Positions 23,728 through 32,703 of a DNA stretch of 46,277 bases are shown one piece after another. Made by a program: the position numbers and the translations under genes. The stretch lies in the NCBI GenBank assembly GCA_905203015.1, contig CAJKUC010000015.1, forward strand, positions 1-46,277. The letters are read 5' to 3'. Position 1 is the stretch's first letter. The number at the start of each line of letters is the position of its first letter. Source of the DNA: an uncultured Christensenella sp. (GTDB lineage: Bacteria > Bacillota > Clostridia > Christensenellales > Borkfalkiaceae). The notes under the pieces were generated by a model that made no database searches, was not told the DNA's origin, and saw only the letters and a program-made list of their open reading frames with translations.

Positions 23728-24981
23728 TTAAGCAAAGAATTTCACTAAATCCATTTGTTTGCGCATAAAATCGTCGGGAAAATGCGTATACACGCGCCCG
23801 ACGAGCGATTCGGGCGAATCACCCATCCATATTTTCACGATGTCCGGACGGACGTATTGCTGACATATCGTGGAAAATGTGTGTCGTAAAAAGTATTGCG
23901 TAACGGTATTGTCGTTCATCAGACGTTTAAAAACGCGGTTTAATACGTCGGTTTTATGATTGTACTCAATCGATTGCGAAAGATCGAGCCTTGCTTTCAG
24001 TTGAGAGGGAACGGGAATTTTCTTGTAAACTTTTTCGCCGTTATGTTCGTGCTTGGCGTTCAGTGCGACGATGAAGTCGTTTTCGAAATGAAAATCCGTC
24101 AGTTCCCACGGGCGCAATCCGAAATAATATTGCAGTAAAAAGAAAGGTTTGTAGTGTTCGAATTCGGGCAGGTCGATACGTTCGAAAAACGTTTGCTCTT
24201 CCTGCGGTGAAAGCGCGCGGCGGTTTGTTCTCGCCGCTTTTTTGAATTTGACGGCAAGCATAGGGTTGTAAGTAATATCGCCGTTCGCCATTGCATACAA
24301 CATAATTCCTTTGAAAATCGTAAACAGCGTTTCCGTAACTCTGCCTTTTTCGGCGTCGATGATTTCGGTGATATCGCTTGTGCGAACGCGCGAAATTCTG
24401 AGATCGCCGATTTTCGGGAAAATACGCAGATTGCAATTCATTTGGTAATCGCGAAGCGTGCGCGGATCGATATTTTTCTCTTTTGTTTTCAGCCATTCCG
24501 TAGCAACGGAACGCACGGTGTTATTCGGCGATTTGATATGCTTTTTCTTGTAATTTTCGATATTTTCGGGACGAGTGGCTTCTAAGAATTTCGCTTTGAC
24601 TTTCTCGATGGTTGATGCGCTGACGCAGATGCTGTAACCGCATCTTCTGTATCGTATGCAGTACGATATGGTGGTTTTATAGCGTTTAATGCGCATTATG
24701 TGCGCGGCTAACCCGTTGGCAATAAAGACTTTTTTAAATGTTTTGTCCATTTTTGCAATCTCCTTGACGGTAAAATAATGTATGGTTGTAAGGTAAGCGG
24801 GTTCGGTTGAAGGTTTTGTATCGTCTGATTGCGCGGAAAAAGAATCTTTTGCCGGGCGAAAGCTCGATAAAAGACTTTGTAAGTAGAGAGAAATGCGGTC
24901 ATCGGCGTCGGGGAACGCCGTAAGACTTTTTATGTATTTTGCGGACATTTTTAAAGCGGGTTCTAAAAGTTGTTCATTCAT
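23728..24981 (-). CDS. Tyrosine recombinase / phage-type integrase
   Basis: 417 aa; the start at 24981 has AAGGAGAT just upstream on the minus strand. An N-terminal region of about 150 residues precedes the core-binding domain (VRSVATEWLKTKEKNIDPRTLRDYQMNC) and the catalytic domain (from about residue 260). Seen catalytic positions: Arg in LQYYFGLRPWEL, Arg in YFLRHTFST, and the nucleophile Tyr in GRVYTHF near the C-terminus. The His of the usual HxxR is Tyr, and the His of the usual GH motif is Asp (WMGDSPES). The Cys pair in RYRRCGYSICVSA suggests part of the N-terminal arm-type DNA-binding region. It is probably the integrase of the acquired island or a decayed element; activity with these substitutions is uncertain. 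Confidence 0.85.
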   Translation of the reverse strand: MNEQLLEPALKMSAKYIKSLTAFPDADDRISLYLQSLLSSFRPAKDSFSAQSDDTKPSTEPAYLTTIHYFTVKEIAKMDKTFKKVFIANGLAAHIMRIKRYKTTISYCIRYRRCGYSICVSASTIEKVKAKFLEATRPENIENYKKKHIKSPNNTVRSVATEWLKTKEKNIDPRTLRDYQMNCNLRIFPKIGDLRISRVRTSDITEIIDAEKGRVTETLFTIFKGIMLYAMANGDITYNPMLAVKFKKAARTNRRALSPQEEQTFFERIDLPEFEHYKPFFLLQYYFGLRPWELTDFHFENDFIVALNAKHEHNGEKVYKKIPVPSQLKARLDLSQSIEYNHKTDVLNRVFKRLMNDNTVTQYFLRHTFSTICQQYVRPDIVKIWMGDSPESLVGRVYTHFPDDFMRKQMDLVKFFA

Positions 24982-25463
24982 TGATCTCCTTTTGAAAAAT
25001 TTTGGTCAGCCGCCCCGTCGGGCGACGTAAACGCGTTTATTTTCTTGCCGAATTTTTCGTATAAATTGCACGTAACTTTCGGTTACGACAACAATATACC
25101 GCTTTTCGTTGAAAAATGTAATCAACCCGATTCCAAGAAAAACGAAGAAGAACCGAGCGTTATCCGCACGCAGGCAAAACGAAACAAAACTCAGCCGAAC
25201 TACGGCTGAACTTTATAACCTACGCCCAAAACATCATCGGAAAAAGGCGAAGCAGTCAAGGGCGGCGTAAAAACGGAAAAATTGATAATAAAAAAGCCGC
25301 AACGAAAAAATTGCGTTGCGGGCGGTAAAAAAGCCGCGCTTTTCAACGAAAAGCGCGGCGTGAATTTTTTAAGCAATATTTTCTTCCCTTGACGGCAGAG
25401 CCTTTTTCTGATATAAAAAAGACAAAAAGGGAAGTTTTAAATATTATGGCTACTTCAAAATTC
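24982..25463. other. Intergenic region with several hairpins
   Basis: About 480 bases without a credible gene. It holds an inverted repeat TCAGCCG/CGGCTGA (25191-25209), a hairpin CGCAACG/CGTTGCG near 25299-25319, and the strong terminator at 25333-25359. No att-like tRNA sequence is apparent. Confidence 0.5.
25333..25370 (-). terminator. Bidirectional terminator downstream of the AraC regulator
   Basis: A 12-bp perfect stem (25333-25344 with 25348-25359; GCCGCGCTTTTC/GAAAAGCGCGGC) with a three-base loop is flanked by an A run on the left and a T run on the right, so it works in both directions. It ends the minus-strand regulator transcript. Confidence 0.78.
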
Positions 25464-26303
25464 TTACTTTTTGCTGTTTACGTTCTTTTTTGTTTGCTTG
25501 GGCGATTCTCCGATAATTTTTGTATAAACTTTAGAAAAATGTGAGATTGAATTAAAACCTACCAATGCAGCGGTTTCAGAGACAGAATAATCGGAACCTT
25601 TTAATGTGTTTTCTGCTTCTTGGCAACGTATTTTGTTTAATGTGTTTATGACGGTTTCGCCGTACAGTTTTTTAAAGGCATGAGATAAATAAAATTTATT
25701 AATCGAAAACATTTCCGATAATTTATCCAAGGTAATATCTTCCTGATATTTGGAAGTTAGATATAAGTATACTTGAGAAAGAGTTGTGTTCGACGTGTCT
25801 TCCGGAGTAAAAGGCAAAGTGAATAATTTTGCTTCCCGTGCGATAGTTACGATATAATCATTAAAATATGATTGTAGCGCATATTGCCAAAACAGTTCTC
25901 TGATATTCCACTCCCATTCGATTTTTTTGATAAAATCGAAAAATTTTTCGTATTCCGAAGAAAAATCAATAAAAAACGTGTCGCGATAATCACCTTTTTG
26001 TAATGATTTAAAGGAAATATTAGTTACGCACAATACGGCGTATTCCAATTCTTCGTAAGGATGTGAAAGTTCGGTATGCCGAATGTAAGGATTATTAATA
26101 ATCACCATGCCGCGCCGAATCGGAATGTCTTTATCAGCCGTACGAAAAAATCCGCGACCTTCCGTAATGAAAAAAATCTCGGCAAAATTGTGTGTGTGCT
26201 CATTTTTCGTTTGGAAATTTTTATCGTAGTGAAATCTTTCATATGAACGTATATGAAAGGCCGCAGGTTCAAACGTATTGGGAAGAATAAAAAATTGTCT
26301 CAT
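25464..26303 (-). CDS. AraC-family transcriptional regulator
   Basis: 279 aa from the ATG at 26303; a TTG at 26342 would overlap the promoter and is rejected. The N-terminal cupin sensor domain shows NEHTHNFAEIFFITEGRGFFRTADKDIPIRRGMVIINN (sugar-binding type). The C-terminal part has two helix-turn-helix motifs: ITLDKLSEMFSINKFYLSHAFKKLYGE and YSVSETAALVGFNSISHFSKVYTKIIGESP. It is divergent from the fucosylated-glycan operon and is its likely activator. The -10 box lies only six bases from the ATG, suggesting a leaderless or nearly leaderless transcript. Confidence 0.92.
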   Translation of the reverse strand: MRQFFILPNTFEPAAFHIRSYERFHYDKNFQTKNEHTHNFAEIFFITEGRGFFRTADKDIPIRRGMVIINNPYIRHTELSHPYEELEYAVLCVTNISFKSLQKGDYRDTFFIDFSSEYEKFFDFIKKIEWEWNIRELFWQYALQSYFNDYIVTIAREAKLFTLPFTPEDTSNTTLSQVYLYLTSKYQEDITLDKLSEMFSINKFYLSHAFKKLYGETVINTLNKIRCQEAENTLKGSDYSVSETAALVGFNSISHFSKVYTKIIGESPKQTKKNVNSKK

Positions 26304-26309
26304 GTTGTT

Positions 26310-26338
26310 ATTATAACATATTTTTTTGAGAAAATCAA
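26310..26338 (-). promoter_or_regulatory. Promoter of the AraC gene, abutting the start codon
   Basis: On the minus strand TTGATT, 17 bases and TATAAT are followed by AACAAC and the ATG at 26303. Transcription should start at or within a few bases of the ATG. Confidence 0.5.
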
Positions 26339-26378
26339 ACAAATAGCAATATATTAAAAAAATATAGCAAGATATGAC

Positions 26379-26407
26379 TTGAAAAGAAAATGCAACAATT
26401 ATAAAAT
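26379..26407 (+). promoter_or_regulatory. Promoter of the fucosylated-glycan operon
   Basis: TTGAAA at 26379-26384, a 17-base spacer and TAAAAT at 26402-26407; the match is imperfect, as expected for an AraC-activated promoter. The leader before the first gene is about 65 bases. The AraC binding site is not identified. Confidence 0.45.
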
Positions 26408-26478
26408 ATAGTTAAGTCGGTAAGGCAAGGCTATTCTTGCTGGAATGATTTTAACGAAAGGGTAGTATTGGTAAAACG

Positions 26479-28521
26479 ATGCGGGCGATTTGGGCAAAGG
26501 ATAGTTTTCAGCAAAACACAGAATTGTGTTTTTATATAAAAATAGGTCGTTATGAGAACGCTTCATTAAAGATTGTAGCAAAAGATGTTTACAATTTATA
26601 TATCAATGGCAATTTTGTTGCGTACGGTCCCGCGAGAGCTGCAAAAGGTTACGTTCGTGCGGATATATTCGATTTAACTAAATTTTGCGATCGTGAAGAA
26701 AACACTGTTTCTGTGTATGTACAGTCCAATAATACAAAAACTTTATGCTTCGCGTGGGAAAAGCCTCTGTTTGCGGCGGAAATTTTCAGCGAAGGAAAAA
26801 TTGTAAAAGACTCCGCGGATTTTATATGTTTCCTTATGAGCGACAAATTGCAGAAAACAGAAAGGATGTCGTGTCAGCGTGGCTATACGGAAATTTATAA
26901 AATGCAAAAACAACGCGAGCCGTTTGATCCTTTCGCGTGGGGGAGTAAACAAACGATAGCGGTTGATATGCCGAACGAATTATTGCGTGGGGTGCCGTAT
27001 GCAACAAATATTGAAACGACGGCGATCTTAATGGAAGAGGGGGGCGTATCGATCGGAAAACCTCGCATATGGGAAAACGGATTCACTGAAATGCTGGATC
27101 AGGGGAAGAATCTATTTTCGTATACGCGTAAAGAATGTGAAGAAATTATCAGTGAAGAATTGCTTTCTTTTACATTTCATCGTGAGAAGAAAGAATTATT
27201 GCACAAATATAAATTATATCGGTTCGAGAGTGTACATTGCGGAAAATTCAGAATCAAAGTAAAATGTGACCGACCGGTAACAATTTGGCTGACATACGAC
27301 GATATTTTAATTGACGGATATATTAACTTTAACCGGGAACAGATTATTCACGGTTTGAAGTGGGAACTTGCAACGGGAGAATACGATTTATATTCCCAGG
27401 AAGTATATTCGGCGAAGTTTATCGCTTTGATTTCAGATAACGATATCGAAATTTGTTCGGTTTCGATGGTTCGGATAGAAAATGCTCAAACGATGGTGCG
27501 TTCGGAAGATATAAGCGACGAAGAATTACAATTGATCGTAAAAGCGGCGGAAAATACATTCAAGCAAAATGCTTATGATCTTCTTATGGATTGTCCTACG
27601 AGAGAAAGGGCGGGTTACCTTTGCGATGGATATTTCACCGCAAAAGCGGAAAAATTTTTTACGGGAAGCAACCTCGTTGAAAAAAATTTTCTTGAAAATT
27701 ATCTTTTATATAACGGGAAAGATTTTTCCGATCCCGGTATTATGCCGATGTGTTATCCTTCTGATTCTTCCGGTAACGGTATATATATTCCGAATTGGAT
27801 TTTATGGTATGTGCTTGAACTTGGAGATTATTTGAAAAGGACGGGTGATAAGGAGTTTATCGAAAAACATACAAAGAGGCTGCGTGATATTCTGAAATTT
27901 TTTAAAAAATATGAAAACGAATACGGTTTTCTCGAAAATTTAGAAAGTTGGGTATTTATCGAATGGAGCAAAGCGAGCGATTTTATAGAAGGCGTTAATT
28001 TTCCGTCAAATATTTTATATGCGGCAGCGTTGGAAGAAGCGGGAAACATGCTCGGAAATAAAGATTTGATGGAAAAAGCGGAATATTTGAAACGGACGAT
28101 ACGAAAAATTTCATTTAAGGATGGTATTTTTCATGATAACGCTGTGCGGAAAGACGGACATCTCGTAATAACCGATAATGTGAGTGAAGTTTGTCAGGAT
28201 TATGCCTTATATTTCGGAATAGCCGATAGAAACGATAAAGATTTTTACGAACGCTTTTTGAATAGATTCGAGATAGGAAAGGAACAAAATAATATTTGTG
28301 AATCAAATATGTTCACCGGATATGTGATCAGGTTGCTGATTTTACAGAGAGAGGGCGAACACAACCGTGTTTTAGATGAGTGTAAAGAAAAATTTTTACC
28401 GATGGCGAAACGTACGGGAACAATCTGGGAACTTTTTGCTGAAAATGCAAGTTGCAATCACGGGTTCGGATCGATTGTCGGTAAGATTGTATATGAAAGT
28501 TTTATGGCAGGAGGAAAGTAA
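26479..28521 (+). CDS. GH78-like alpha-L-rhamnosidase family enzyme (cytoplasmic)
   Basis: 680 aa, no signal peptide. The N-terminal half is beta-rich (YNLYINGNFVAYGPARAAKGYVRADIFDLT) as in the accessory domains of GH78 enzymes; the C-terminal half is an (alpha/alpha)6 barrel. GH78-type motifs are DCPTRERAGYLCDGYF at residues 371-386 (usual form DCP-x-RER-xGW-xGD) and TIWELFAENASCNHGFGS around Glu651. The family motif Trp is Tyr here (AGYLCD). It is the first gene of an operon for fucosylated glycans, so it may act on a 6-deoxy-L-sugar bond, but rhamnose metabolism genes are absent from the window and fucose genes present, so the true substrate could differ from rhamnose. The start codon has only a weak ribosome binding site. 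Confidence 0.8.
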   Translation: MRAIWAKDSFQQNTELCFYIKIGRYENASLKIVAKDVYNLYINGNFVAYGPARAAKGYVRADIFDLTKFCDREENTVSVYVQSNNTKTLCFAWEKPLFAAEIFSEGKIVKDSADFICFLMSDKLQKTERMSCQRGYTEIYKMQKQREPFDPFAWGSKQTIAVDMPNELLRGVPYATNIETTAILMEEGGVSIGKPRIWENGFTEMLDQGKNLFSYTRKECEEIISEELLSFTFHREKKELLHKYKLYRFESVHCGKFRIKVKCDRPVTIWLTYDDILIDGYINFNREQIIHGLKWELATGEYDLYSQEVYSAKFIALISDNDIEICSVSMVRIENAQTMVRSEDISDEELQLIVKAAENTFKQNAYDLLMDCPTRERAGYLCDGYFTAKAEKFFTGSNLVEKNFLENYLLYNGKDFSDPGIMPMCYPSDSSGNGIYIPNWILWYVLELGDYLKRTGDKEFIEKHTKRLRDILKFFKKYENEYGFLENLESWVFIEWSKASDFIEGVNFPSNILYAAALEEAGNMLGNKDLMEKAEYLKRTIRKISFKDGIFHDNAVRKDGHLVITDNVSEVCQDYALYFGIADRNDKDFYERFLNRFEIGKEQNNICESNMFTGYVIRLLILQREGEHNRVLDECKEKFLPMAKRTGTIWELFAENASCNHGFGSIVGKIVYESFMAGGK

Positions 28522-28524
28522 AAA

Positions 28525-29400
28525 ATGGAGCGGCAGACAATCGTAAACAGGTTGTGGCAGAAACCGAAAACGATTCGGTCGACAGGAGAAACAATTGTTT
28601 TATGGGTGGTTTTTATCCTTTTGGCATTGTACGCGGCTTCACTTTTGTATCCGTTTATATATTTGTTTTTCGGGTCGTTTAAGGGAGCTCTTGAGTTCAG
28701 AAAGAACCCGTTGGGTATGCCCGAAAACTGGAATACGAAAAATTATAAACTGATTTTCGATAACTACAATATGGGGGAGATGTTTTTCAATTCGATTACG
28801 CTCACTTTCGGTAACACAATTGTATCGATGTTGCTCTCGTGTATGGCTGCGTATGTTTTGTCGAAATATCGTTTTAAAGGCAACGAATTCGTCTATACCG
28901 CTGTCATCGTGGCTTCGATGATTCCTACGGTGGCGGCATTACCCGCTACATACAAACTGATGAGCGATACCGGTTTGATGGATTCGTATGTAGGAATGAT
29001 TTTGTTGCAATGTGGGGCGTTCGGCGGCTCGTTTATGTATCTGCACGCATATTTTAAAGGAATACCATGGTCGTATGCGGAAAGTGCGATGCTGGATGGA
29101 GCAAGCGAACTTCGCGTGTTTTTTACGATTATGATTCCGCTTGCGAGAAAAAGTATTCTGACTTTTTCAATTATTCGTTTTTTAGGATTCTGGAATGATT
29201 ATTGGTTGCCGTCATTATTTTACTCGGAACATCCTACCGTGGCGGTAGGGCTTTCACAAATCTCTGCGAAAGTGGCAAATAGAAACGATCCCGTGTTGTT
29301 TGCGGCAATGATTATTTCTGTAGTGCCCGTGTTGATTTTCTACACGGCATTTCAAAAACAGCTGATGGGAAATACAATCGGCGGAGGGTTGAAAGAATGA
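28525..29400 (+). CDS. Carbohydrate ABC transporter permease, MalG type
   Basis: 291 aa with six predicted membrane segments beginning TIVLWVVFILLALYAASLLYPF. The EAA loop YAESAMLDGASELRVFFTIMIPLARK is near residues 190-215. It starts three bases after the GH78-like gene and its 3' end overlaps the next permease by ATGA, so the genes are translationally coupled. The MalG-type subunit precedes the MalF-type subunit, the reverse of the more usual order. No ATPase gene is present nearby, implying a shared one. Together with the binding protein encoded at 34188-35600 it should import an oligosaccharide, probably fucosylated. Confidence 0.9.
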   Translation: MERQTIVNRLWQKPKTIRSTGETIVLWVVFILLALYAASLLYPFIYLFFGSFKGALEFRKNPLGMPENWNTKNYKLIFDNYNMGEMFFNSITLTFGNTIVSMLLSCMAAYVLSKYRFKGNEFVYTAVIVASMIPTVAALPATYKLMSDTGLMDSYVGMILLQCGAFGGSFMYLHAYFKGIPWSYAESAMLDGASELRVFFTIMIPLARKSILTFSIIRFLGFWNDYWLPSLFYSEHPTVAVGLSQISAKVANRNDPVLFAAMIISVVPVLIFYTAFQKQLMGNTIGGGLKE

Positions 29401-30338
29401 GCGCGGCGATAGCGGAAAACAAAGAAAAGAAAAAATTTTGGACAATGAAACGTAAGCGACTTTGTTTTATCTGGGGGATGCTCGCGTTGCCGTTATTGCA
29501 ATGGCTGGTCTTTTTCGTGTACGTCAATCTCGATTCCATAGCGATGTCGTTTCAGCAAATCGACTACGCTTCCGGTAAAGTGGTGTGGACGATAGACAAC
29601 TACGCTCGATTCGGGAGAGAATTCAAACTGTTGCCTCAGATGAGAAACGCGATTAAAAATTCGGTGTTTGCGGGATTGAACGACGCGCTTCTTGCGATGA
29701 TTTCCGTAATGCTTGCCTATATCTTTTATAAAAAGGTGCCGGGCAGAGGATTTTTCAGAATCGTGTTTTTCCTGCCTTCGATCATTTCGATCGTAGTGTA
29801 TACGATGGCGTACAAATATATGTTTGCAAACGGCGGACCGATCAATTCGCTACTGCAAAAAGCCGGTATGCGATTAAGCGATATTCCGCTGTGGTTCGGA
29901 GATAAACATTGGGCGTTTCGACTGGTGCTGATTTACTGCCTTTGGGTAGGTACAGGATATAACGTTCTTATTTTAGGCGGTGCGATAGAAAATCTGCCGG
30001 AAGAGGTAATGGAATATTCAAAAATCGAAGGCGTGGGAATGCTCAGAGAGTTGTTTCAAATCGTAATTCCTATGATTTGGCCTACACTTGCGGTGTCTTT
30101 TCTCGGCTGTATCACTACGGTGTTTACTATGTTTATTCAAGTGGACCTGCTTACGGAAGGCGGTCCGGATCAATCTTCGCAAACAATCGCGTATCTGATC
30201 AACGGACTGATAAAGAGTTCCAACGCGAATCTTGAATGGGGCGCGTGTATGGGGATTTGTTTCACTGTGATTGCAACGCCGTTTATTGTAGTCGCAAGAA
30301 AACTTTTGGATAAAACGTCGGAAAAATTCGGTTTTTAA
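29397..30338 (+). CDS. Carbohydrate ABC transporter permease, MalF/UgpA type
   Basis: 313 aa. Membrane segments start at LCFIWGMLALPLLQWLVFFVYVN; a periplasmic loop precedes the core with MRNAIKNSVFAGLNDALLAMISVMLAYIF and the EAA-type loop PEEVMEYSKIEGVGMLRELFQIVIPMIWP. It pairs with the MalG-type subunit encoded just upstream (ATGA overlap). The EAA loop is degenerate (MEYSKIEG instead of EAAxIDG), which is common in this subfamily. Confidence 0.9.
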   Translation: MSAAIAENKEKKKFWTMKRKRLCFIWGMLALPLLQWLVFFVYVNLDSIAMSFQQIDYASGKVVWTIDNYARFGREFKLLPQMRNAIKNSVFAGLNDALLAMISVMLAYIFYKKVPGRGFFRIVFFLPSIISIVVYTMAYKYMFANGGPINSLLQKAGMRLSDIPLWFGDKHWAFRLVLIYCLWVGTGYNVLILGGAIENLPEEVMEYSKIEGVGMLRELFQIVIPMIWPTLAVSFLGCITTVFTMFIQVDLLTEGGPDQSSQTIAYLINGLIKSSNANLEWGACMGICFTVIATPFIVVARKLLDKTSEKFGF

Positions 30339-30372
30339 CGTGCAAATTAAATTATTTATGGGAGGACTGAAA

Positions 30373-32703
30373 ATGAAGAAAAAATTATTGAAAAACACTG
30401 CGTTGTTAGCCGCGTTCGCTTGTATCGCAGGCGGCGCGTTGCCCACGGTGAACGCGTTCGCTTCGGCAAAGACTACGAAGTATGGAGACGATTTCAATAA
30501 TATGGAACAAGTGGGCGATTACGATCGTTCGCTTTGGAGCGCGTATTCCGCAAACGGCGGTGAAAATACGTCCGTAAAAGTAGAGGCGTTGAAAGCCGCT
30601 TCTACCGCTTGCAAAATGACGGGAATCGGCAGCGCAAACGGCGAGGAAGTCGCTCTTACGACAAAAGACAAAATTTCAGATTTAAAACAGCTTACGTTTG
30701 ATTTGAAGATGCCTGCAAGCGGCGATTGGTTTGCGCTCGGTTTTTGGGGCGGCGAAAAAGAGAAGTACGTGGCGGATTGGGGCAAGGGAGATCCGCAATG
30801 CTATAATTCCTGGATGATTTCCGTTGGTTCGCCTTTTGTCGGAAGTTGGGGGGACTGGGGTATCGACGATGCGACGAATCTGTGGCTCAGCGTGAAAATC
30901 GTACCGAAATCGGCTACGGCGGCAGACGTATATATCGCAAAACGCGGCGATGCGTTCCCCGCAGAAGGAAAGGAAAAAACGCTCGGCAACGGATTCTCGT
31001 TCTCGGATTGTTATGTTGCGTTTGCGAATTACAACAGCGGCAGCGGGCACGCGGATTATACTTTGGATAATATTTCGATTACCGACGGAGAGAATTGTTA
31101 TACGGAAGATTTCGAACAGTTTAAAGATTATGACGAATCAGCCGAAACGAAGCCAGAAATGAAATATTTCGAAGTCGTTTTGCGGGATCCTGCCAAAAAG
31201 TTGCTTCTTTCTTATCCGTACGAAGCGGGCGTAAACAAACTGGCGTTCGAAAACGCTCAAAAGGGCGACCGTTTGATGGGAAAAACGAAAATCGAAAAAG
31301 AAGATAAATACATCGGCAACACGCAAGAGGTGTTTTCTGCGTCGTTCGAACTGACTTTTTCTCACAACGTTACGGAATCGGAAACGATTGCTTATATCTT
31401 CGGGCTTTCTGCCGTTTCGGGTAATCCGTTCGAGGATTGCTGGGCATACGAAATGGGAAAAAACGGCGGTAAAATCGTAAAATATAACGAAAGCGGGGAA
31501 AGCGTTTCGTTGGAAAATAATGAAAACGACTTTTCTTCTCTTGCCGAAAACGGCGCAAAAATTACGCTTTCGCTCACGAAAAAGGGTACGTTCACGGTGG
31601 CTGAAAACGGCGAAAACGTACTTACCTTTGACGGCGTGGATAAATACGCGGGCTATGCGGGATTTGCAGCGGCTTCGGAGATTTCTTCTACGGTATATCT
31701 CGACGACGTATTCGTTTCGAACACTACGTACACGTGTTACCGTACGAAGTCGGTACAAACGAATTTTTCCACAACCTATTTCGGCGAAGAAGGCAACGAA
31801 GATTTTGTGAGCCATTCCGAAGTCGGCTCGATGAAATACGAAAACGGTGAAATGGTTTGGGATTGTTTATCCGACGGCTCATATTTCGGTTCGGCTTATC
31901 AATACGATTCGTTCGTAATGGATTTTAAACTGACAAGCGTGAAAACGAGCCTCGACGGTAAAGAAGAACGTCTCGGAACGGTGCCTAATCGTTGGATCGG
32001 CGTCGATTTCGGCAGAAGTACTAAAAACCGTACGGATTACGGTTCGGTGGCAACGTTGACGATGGCGATTACGCCACATACGAAAGATTATTCCGATCCG
32101 AGCGACGGAGAAGCGTGGGATCTTCCCGAAAGTTGGGATACTGCGGATATCGGTTGGTACAAAAAGGAGGGCAGTTCGGCAAGTGCTACTTCGTACAAAC
32201 AAGAAAAAACCGTGCCTGCATCGTATTTCAAAGATATTTCTTACGATGGCGTAAACGTTTTGCGTGAAGAAATTAAGGCAGACGACGCGTTATGCGTGCG
32301 GATTTCGTATAAAGAAGGCAAAATTTCACTGTATATGAAAAAAGCGAGTGAGGGGACGTATACATTGTACGGCACGGTGGAAAATATCGATGCCGACGGT
32401 TACGTCGCGCTTGTATGCACAGGCTATGCTTTCTGTTCGATCGATGATTTTTCCGTAACGAACACTTCCGAAATTTATGAATTACCCGATACGCCCGTTC
32501 CCGACGGCTCCGGGCAGAAAGAAACGGAAGTGATTTACGATCGCGGAAACGTGGATGTAAACTGGAACGAAGAACTTGATTTAAACAAACAGTCTTCGGG
32601 GTGCGGCGGCGTACTTTCTGCGTCGGTGGGGTTGAGCGGAATCGTGGCTGCGGTATGCGCGGCGGTCGTTGCGGAAAATAAACGTAAAGGGGGCAAAAAA
32701 TGA
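30373..32703 (+). CDS. Secreted multi-module protein with C-terminal Cys-containing anchor
   Basis: 776 aa from the ATG at 30373 (GGGAGG upstream; an earlier in-frame start at 30340 lacks one). A signal peptide ends near AFASA. Three beta-sandwich (concanavalin/LamG-like) modules follow: about residues 36-250 (YGDDFNNMEQ ... DYTLDNISITDGE), 265-465 (TQEVFSASFELTF ... STVYLDDVFVSN) and 480-715 (SYQ-type strands ending CSIDDFSVTNTSEIYEL). The C-terminus reads QSSGCGGVLSASVGLSG, then a hydrophobic segment and NKRKGGKK: a Gly-Cys motif, membrane span and basic tail. No catalytic site is recognised. It is probably a glycan-binding surface protein. Its stop overlaps the next start (ATGA). Confidence 0.75.
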   Translation: MKKKLLKNTALLAAFACIAGGALPTVNAFASAKTTKYGDDFNNMEQVGDYDRSLWSAYSANGGENTSVKVEALKAASTACKMTGIGSANGEEVALTTKDKISDLKQLTFDLKMPASGDWFALGFWGGEKEKYVADWGKGDPQCYNSWMISVGSPFVGSWGDWGIDDATNLWLSVKIVPKSATAADVYIAKRGDAFPAEGKEKTLGNGFSFSDCYVAFANYNSGSGHADYTLDNISITDGENCYTEDFEQFKDYDESAETKPEMKYFEVVLRDPAKKLLLSYPYEAGVNKLAFENAQKGDRLMGKTKIEKEDKYIGNTQEVFSASFELTFSHNVTESETIAYIFGLSAVSGNPFEDCWAYEMGKNGGKIVKYNESGESVSLENNENDFSSLAENGAKITLSLTKKGTFTVAENGENVLTFDGVDKYAGYAGFAAASEISSTVYLDDVFVSNTTYTCYRTKSVQTNFSTTYFGEEGNEDFVSHSEVGSMKYENGEMVWDCLSDGSYFGSAYQYDSFVMDFKLTSVKTSLDGKEERLGTVPNRWIGVDFGRSTKNRTDYGSVATLTMAITPHTKDYSDPSDGEAWDLPESWDTADIGWYKKEGSSASATSYKQEKTVPASYFKDISYDGVNVLREEIKADDALCVRISYKEGKISLYMKKASEGTYTLYGTVENIDADGYVALVCTGYAFCSIDDFSVTNTSEIYELPDTPVPDGSGQKETEVIYDRGNVDVNWNEELDLNKQSSGCGGVLSASVGLSGIVAAVCAAVVAENKRKGGKK

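Noticed and set aside
26304..26342. N-terminal extension of the AraC regulator from a TTG codon
   Set aside because: It would translate through the TTGATT/TATAAT promoter; the ATG at 26303 fits the family N-terminus.
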